Shown here: positions 13,568 to 16,890 of the stretch, one piece after another | Layout: each line of letters opens with the position of its first letter | Position numbering within the stretch: position 1 is the stretch's first letter | Assembly (NCBI GenBank): GCA_964402405.1 | Contig: CAYOCE010000029.1 | Location: 1 to 16,890 of the forward strand | Origin: CAYOCE01 sp964402405 | GTDB taxonomy: Bacteria; Pseudomonadota; Alphaproteobacteria; UBA7879 | Length of the DNA stretch: 16,890 bases | Direction of reading: 5' to 3' | Translations under genes and position numbers: made by a program | Notes under the pieces: model-generated | The model's database searches: none | Seen by the model: only the letters and a program-made list of their open reading frames with translations | What the model was told of the DNA's origin: nothing

Positions 13568-15046
13568 TTAAAACGATCCACTCTTCCGAGGACCGCTGCT
13601 ACGACGGGCGCCATCCCGACTGAAGGATGCACCGTCTCTGCTACCAAAGGATTTGCCTGAAGAGGACTTGCTACCAAATGGCTTGTCTCCAAAGGATTTT
13701 CCTGATGAAGATTTGCCACCAAAGGGCTTATCCCCAAAAGGTTTCCCCGAAGAAGATCTAGCTCCAAAAGGTTTATCTCCAAAGGGCTTTCCTGAAGATG
13801 ATTTGCCAGCAAAAGGCTTATCCCCAAATGGTTTATCCCCAAAACGACGCTTAGCTTCGGGTCTGCCACCACTGCGGTCTCCGCGATCAAAACGATCACT
13901 ACGACCACGACTATCCCTGCGACCACGACCTTCATCTGGGCCACGTTCTACAGGAGCGCCAGGATTGATCAAGCGTTGAATCATACGCCACTTGCCACTT
14001 TCATCAGAGGTAATGAAAGACAAAGCCCTCCCTTCAGCGCCAGCACGACCAGTTCTACCGATGCGATGGATATAATCCTCTGGACATTGAGGCAAATCAT
14101 AGTTGATCACGTGCTCGATATGGGGCACATCAAGACCGCGGGCAGCCACATCTGTTGCCACCATAATGCGATTTCGCTTGTTTCTGAAGGACTGGATTAC
14201 ACGCTCACGCTTGCGTTGCTGTAAGTCTCCGTGAATGGCATCTGCACTGTGGCCTTTGTCTTGTAATTTGTCAGATAAATTATCCGCGCCACGCTTAGTC
14301 TTTACGAAAACGATGATGGATCCTTCGCGGGAATCAATTTCTTGCAGAAGCTTAGAAAATTTTTCTGCATGAGAAAGATGAACTGTATCCTGCTGAATTT
14401 TCGCAATAGGCTCGGTTGTGGAACCAATTGTAACCCTTTGGGGATCCCGCAGATACTTCTGGGAAATCTTAATGATATTCGAGGGCATGGTGGCTGAGAA
14501 CATCAAGGTTTGACGTTCTTTTGGAAGATGCCAGTTGATTTCTTCCAATTGGTCCGTGAATCCCATATCTAGCATGCGATCCATTTCATCTAATACCAAA
14601 AATTTGGTATCTTTTAAAACTAGAGTCTTACGATTAATGTGATCGATAATACGTCCTGGAGTTCCAATTACGACCCTTGGGAAGCGGCGTAATTGGCCAA
14701 ATTGCTTAACGATGGCTTCACCGCCAATTAAGACAGCACTTTCAAAGGCAGGCTTTCTTCCCAATAATTGATCGAGGGTTGCCTTAACCTGAATCGCAAG
14801 CTCACGGGTTGGCGTCATGATAAGCGCTGCCCCCTGGCCATTGATAAGATTCGCTACGATAGGTAGCATATAGGCAATGGTTTTCCCCGTTCCTGTTTGA
14901 GCAGAGGCCAACACATCTTTGCCCTCCATGGCAATGGGAATAGCTGCCTCTTGAATAGGGGTTGGTTCTGTAATTTTCATTCTGTCCAAAGATTCCAAAA
15001 GAAAATCAGGCAGACCAAAAGTAAAAAAGTTTTTCATATTTGTCAT
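13568..15046 (-). CDS. DEAD-box RNA helicase, RhlE-like
   Basis: This is a 492-residue ATP-dependent RNA helicase, likely acting in ribosome assembly or RNA decay. Motifs appear in order: F10 and Q32 of the Q motif, AQTGTGKT (49-56), PTRELA (79-84), GG (108-109), TPGR (129-132), and motif II as D153-E-M-D156 instead of DEAD. SAT, VFVKTK, ATDVAARGLDV and HRIGRTGRAG follow. The helicase core ends near 365, and an Arg/Gly/Asp-rich then repeat-built tail follows (402-468: 15-residue units of KPFGDKPF-x-x-KSSSG). Such basic disordered tails bind RNA or protein partners. DEMD keeps the acidic residues needed for Mg-ATP, so activity is expected. The start at 15046 has no strong RBS; M4 is an alternative. 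A terminator follows the gene. Confidence 0.94.
   Translation of the reverse strand: MTNMKNFFTFGLPDFLLESLDRMKITEPTPIQEAAIPIAMEGKDVLASAQTGTGKTIAYMLPIVANLINGQGAALIMTPTRELAIQVKATLDQLLGRKPAFESAVLIGGEAIVKQFGQLRRFPRVVIGTPGRIIDHINRKTLVLKDTKFLVLDEMDRMLDMGFTDQLEEINWHLPKERQTLMFSATMPSNIIKISQKYLRDPQRVTIGSTTEPIAKIQQDTVHLSHAEKFSKLLQEIDSREGSIIVFVKTKRGADNLSDKLQDKGHSADAIHGDLQQRKRERVIQSFRNKRNRIMVATDVAARGLDVPHIEHVINYDLPQCPEDYIHRIGRTGRAGAEGRALSFITSDESGKWRMIQRLINPGAPVERGPDEGRGRRDSRGRSDRFDRGDRSGGRPEAKRRFGDKPFGDKPFAGKSSSGKPFGDKPFGARSSSGKPFGDKPFGGKSSSGKSFGDKPFGSKSSSGKSFGSRDGASFSRDGARRSSGPRKSGSF
13643..13843 (-). repeat. 45-bp tandem repeats coding the helicase tail
   Basis: About 4.5 in-frame copies of a 45-bp unit encode 15-residue repeats with consensus K-[PS]-FGDKPF-x-x-[KR]-SSSG (residues 402-468). 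Units differ at few codons, which suggests recent expansion and probable copy-number variation between strains. Confidence 0.88.
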
Positions 15047-15315
15047 TTAAATAAATCCAAAAAAAATAAAGTAGGAGAGGCAAACATATGCCTTCCCGTT
15101 AAATAGGTATATATTGTTATTTTTCAAGTGGGATTGACAAACTGTGATGAATTAATTTGGCCACATCTTTTTCAAGACATGAGATTTTGAATATACTCAT
15201 CTTCATTCATAAATTATGGATTGTTAATTAAATACTAATCCAAAATTTTGAAGCCCGAAGAGTATAGGGTTAATTAAACTTTCCGCTTTCTAGCCTACTA
15301 TAGGCTGATCAACGT

Positions 15316-15532
15316 TTACTCTTTGGCTTTGTCAGGGGCACTCTCTCCACGCATATTAAAAGATGCCTTGGCAGAGAAACCAACCAGCATAGGCAAAATT
15401 ACATATGCATTAGGGTTTTGAAGTTTTGCGAGGACATCCAAGATCTCTTACTTTAAGGGAACTCAAACACACCCCACAACCAAGAACAATATACGAACCT
15501 GGGTAGAATATTGCATTGAATAAAAGAATCAT
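15316..15532 (-). pseudogene. possible frameshifted remnant of a small membrane protein gene
   Basis: On the minus strand an ATG at 15532 opens a frame reading MILLFNAIFYPGSYIVLGCG ... SSLK. It then loses plausibility near 15450. In the frame shifted by one base, reading continues as EILDVLAKLQNPNAYVILP ... GFSAKASFNMRGE and ends at a TAA at 15316. Joined by removing one base near 15450, the two parts give a continuous protein of about 70 residues with two hydrophobic segments and a charged end. I do not recognise the family, and no RBS precedes the ATG. It could be chance, or two short frames. Confidence 0.35.
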
Positions 15533-15548
15533 AAGAGATTATTTACCC

Positions 15549-15565
15549 AAAGCGTTGAACGCTTT
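15549..15565. promoter_or_regulatory. 17-bp perfect palindrome, possible operator
   Basis: AAAGCGTT-G-AACGCTTT is a perfect inverted repeat with a single central base. It lies just upstream of the putative remnant gene and 34 bp beyond the cold-shock terminator. It could be a dimeric regulator site or a small hairpin; no T-run follows. Confidence 0.3.
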
Positions 15566-15598
15566 CACGTTCCTAAATCTCCACCTGCGTGAAGATAA

Positions 15599-15632
15599 TC
15601 AAAAAAGCCAGCACCCGAAACAGGCGCCAGCT
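15599..15632 (-). terminator. Rho-independent terminator of the cold-shock gene
   Basis: On the minus strand AGCTGGCGCC and GGGTGCTGGCT pair over about 10 bp, with three G-U pairs, around a short loop. They are followed directly by TTTTTTGATT. Confidence 0.82.
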
Positions 15633-15649
15633 ATTTCAAATCTTGGTAA

Positions 15650-15856
15650 TTAGTCTATTAACTTTAAGTTAACAGCTGAGGTCTTGCCTTTGTTTGTAGC
15701 AAGCTCATAACTAACATGTTGGCCTTCTTGAAGGGAGTTCATCCCTGCCTTCTCCAAAGCCGTTACGTGAACAAACACGTCCTTGCCGCTTTGATCGGGC
15801 TGAATAAATCCATAACCTTTGCTTGAATTAAACCACTTGACGATACCAGTTAGCAT
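15650..15856 (-). CDS. cold-shock protein (CspA family)
   Basis: This is a 68-residue single cold-shock domain protein, an RNA chaperone that melts structured mRNA. It has the RNP1 motif KGYGFI (residues 13-18) and RNP2 VFVHV (27-31). It begins LTGIVKWFN and ends with the usual G-x-x-A-x-N-L-K-L segment. The length is standard. The RBS AAGGAGA is ideally spaced from the ATG. It has its own promoter and terminator, so it is monocistronic. It shares strand and neighbourhood with the helicase gene, but the spacing and terminator argue against one transcript. Confidence 0.96.
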   Translation of the reverse strand: MLTGIVKWFNSSKGYGFIQPDQSGKDVFVHVTALEKAGMNSLQEGQHVSYELATNKGKTSAVNLKLID

Positions 15857-15920
15857 TAATAGTCTCCTTATTACACCGTGCTTACTTCCGCACCCAAACT
15901 ATTTTGATGCGGATAGAGTC

Positions 15921-15950
15921 TTCATAACTGAAGTTACAGCCCCCTGTCAA
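15921..15950 (-). promoter_or_regulatory. promoter of the cold-shock gene
   Basis: On the minus strand a perfect TTGACA (15945-15950) and TATGAA (15921-15926) are separated by 18 bp. Initiation near 15914 gives a leader of about 58 nt, shorter than the long leader of E. coli cspA. Confidence 0.55.
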
Positions 15951-16085
15951 ACACAAAAAATCAATAAGAACGATTATAAATCAAACGTAAAGTCAAACTT
16001 GTGTGAGTTAGGAAGGTTTCACCTCAAACTCATTAAATTTCATTAGTACACACCTTTTGCCCAAAGTCCAGAAGAAAGTTCACAT

Positions 16086-16113
16086 TTGACAGAATGTTTA
16101 TTTTGGGTAAAGT
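16086..16113 (+). promoter_or_regulatory. promoter of the carbonic anhydrase gene
   Basis: A perfect TTGACA (16086-16091) and TAAAGT (16108-16113) are separated by 16 bp. The leader would be about 45 nt and ends in the RBS AAGGAGA, six bases before the ATG at 16165. Confidence 0.55.
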
Positions 16114-16164
16114 ACGCCTGGGTGCCAAGGTTATGCAAGAAGTCTATTGCTAAAAGGAGAATCA

Positions 16165-16800
16165 ATGGCTACGATCAAACAGTTAATTGCGGGATACAAG
16201 CGATTTTATCAAACGCATTTTGTGAAAGATAAAGCTCTCTATAAATCCCTATGGTCCAACGGGCAGTCTCCGAAAACACTCGTGATTGCTTGCAGTGATT
16301 CCCGCAGCGATCCATCGATTCTAACCGCAGCGCAGCCAGGAGACCTATTTGTTATCCGAAATGTGGCTAATCTAATTCCCCCCTATCAACCTGATAAGGG
16401 TAGTTTTCATGGTGTCAGCGCAGCGTTAGAATTTGCCATTTGTAATCTTAAAGTAGCAAACGTCATTGTATTAGGACATAGTGGTTGTGCGGGGATTCAT
16501 GCCTTGGGGCATGACGAACCTAACCCTGATCGATTTAGCTTTATCTATCCGTGGGTTAATATTGCAGCTGACGCCAAGAAAGAAGTATGTCTCCATGGGG
16601 CCTGCTTAACAGGAGAAGAGAAAGATCGCCATCTTGAAAAGGCTAGTATTCTTATATCCATGCGAAATCTTTTGACCTTTCCCTGGGTAAAAGATCTGCA
16701 TGACCAGGGAAAACTCAATATTCATGGCTGGTATTTCTCTATGCAAGACGGGGCCTTGGAATCCTATAATCCTGAGACAAAAAAGTTTGCAAGGATATAA
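16165..16800 (+). CDS. beta-class carbonic anhydrase
   Basis: This 211-residue cytoplasmic zinc enzyme interconverts CO2 and bicarbonate, supplying bicarbonate for carboxylations and helping pH balance. The zinc ligands are all present: C43 and the D45/R47 dyad in ACSDSR, then H105 and C108 in GHSGCAG. IRNVANLIPP and the glycine-rich HGVSAALEFA are typical of the family. The ATG at 16165 is chosen over 16147 because AAGGAGA precedes it at ideal spacing. There is no signal peptide. It stands alone with its own promoter. A dispersed repeat follows about 40 bp after its stop. Confidence 0.96.
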   Translation: MATIKQLIAGYKRFYQTHFVKDKALYKSLWSNGQSPKTLVIACSDSRSDPSILTAAQPGDLFVIRNVANLIPPYQPDKGSFHGVSAALEFAICNLKVANVIVLGHSGCAGIHALGHDEPNPDRFSFIYPWVNIAADAKKEVCLHGACLTGEEKDRHLEKASILISMRNLLTFPWVKDLHDQGKLNIHGWYFSMQDGALESYNPETKKFARI

Positions 16801-16840
16801 AGAAACGCAGTGTACAAGTTTAGGTTATGATTAATAATGC

Positions 16841-16890
16841 TGTCATCCTGAGCAGCGAGCTTTAGCGAGCGTCGTCGAAGGATCCAGCAC
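16841..16890 (+). repeat. dispersed intergenic repeat, copy 2 (cut by window edge)
   Basis: This matches 49 of 50 bases of 6501-6550 in the same orientation and lies downstream of the carbonic anhydrase gene. It reaches the end of the window, so the true repeat may be longer and may include the hairpin seen after copy 1. Confidence 0.9.

Larger units (their letters stand above)
15047..15649. other. 603-bp gene-poor spacer between helicase and cold-shock genes
   Basis: No intact gene is supported. The helicase-proximal part (15047 to about 15290) is AT-rich leader DNA. A perfect small hairpin AGCCTA-CTA-TAGGCT lies at 15292-15306. A probable frameshifted small gene on the minus strand covers 15316-15532, a 17-bp palindrome lies at 15549-15565, and the cold-shock terminator is at 15599-15632. 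Confidence 0.6.
15857..16164. other. 308-bp divergent promoter region
   Basis: This spacer carries the promoter and RBS of the cold-shock gene to the left and those of the carbonic anhydrase gene to the right. A 75-codon open frame on the plus strand (15819-16046) overlaps the 5' end of the cold-shock gene and has no protein-like character, so it is not called. No further structure was seen. Confidence 0.6.

Noticed and set aside
13564..13944. Open frames of 108-126 codons on both strands over the helicase tail
   Set aside because: They are shadow frames of the 45-bp tandem repeats; the helicase frame explains the sequence.

Overview
The window looks like chromosomal DNA of an AT-rich, host-associated alphaproteobacterium. 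The best fit is an intracellular symbiont of the Holosporales/Rickettsiales type. The housekeeping proteins (Rsh, MiaA, S20, beta-carbonic anhydrase, CspA, RhlE-like helicase) read as proteobacterial. They are interleaved with proteins carrying signal peptides, and three of those have eukaryote-like or toxin-like modules: an F-box with leucine-rich repeats, a ribonuclease-inhibitor-type LRR, and a putative deaminase fold. A lone tRNA-Ile(GAT) outside any rRNA operon also fits lineages with broken rRNA operons. The taxonomic call is inference; no 16S gene or other marker is present.

Layout, left to right. Positions 98-1279 (+) encode an unrecognised secreted, cysteine-rich protein with an internal 37-residue tandem repeat. 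Positions 1313-3969 (-) hold a compact three-gene unit: a CitMHS/NhaD-type ion transporter, a PhnP-like metallo-beta-lactamase-fold hydrolase, and a small secreted protein of unknown role. Divergently, 4045-6204 (+) encodes a full-length bifunctional (p)ppGpp synthetase/hydrolase behind a near-consensus sigma-70 promoter. tRNA-Ile(GAT) lies at 6226-6302 (-). Positions 6303-7063 are non-coding and unusually rich in structure: a dispersed 50-bp repeat, a long imperfect hairpin, a polypurine tract with an 11-G run, and two GC-rich hairpins.

Positions 7064-9412 (+) encode the F-box/LRR protein. It is convergent with miaA (9430-10332, -), which follows rpsT (10401-10661, -) and its terminator. Positions 10926-13499 (+) form a two-gene unit with a good promoter, a strong RBS and a shared terminator, encoding a secreted LRR protein and a secreted protein with a deaminase-like zinc site. 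Positions 13568-15046 (-) encode a DEAD-box helicase with a repeat-built tail. A 600-bp gene-poor stretch with a probable frameshifted remnant separates it from a cold-shock protein gene (15650-15856, -). Positions 16165-16800 (+) encode a beta-carbonic anhydrase. A second copy of the 50-bp repeat runs into the right edge.

How the genes fit together: the core genes cover stringent response, tRNA modification, ribosome assembly, RNA remodelling in the cold, ion/pH balance and CO2/bicarbonate exchange. The secreted proteins are the accessory layer. The most interesting hypothesis is that 7064-13499 is an effector islet, with a bacterial F-box/LRR protein (possible recruiter of host SCF ubiquitin ligase), an LRR partner and a putative nucleic-acid or nucleotide deaminase. 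No immunity gene is visible beside the deaminase-like gene, which fits a host target better than a bacterial competitor.
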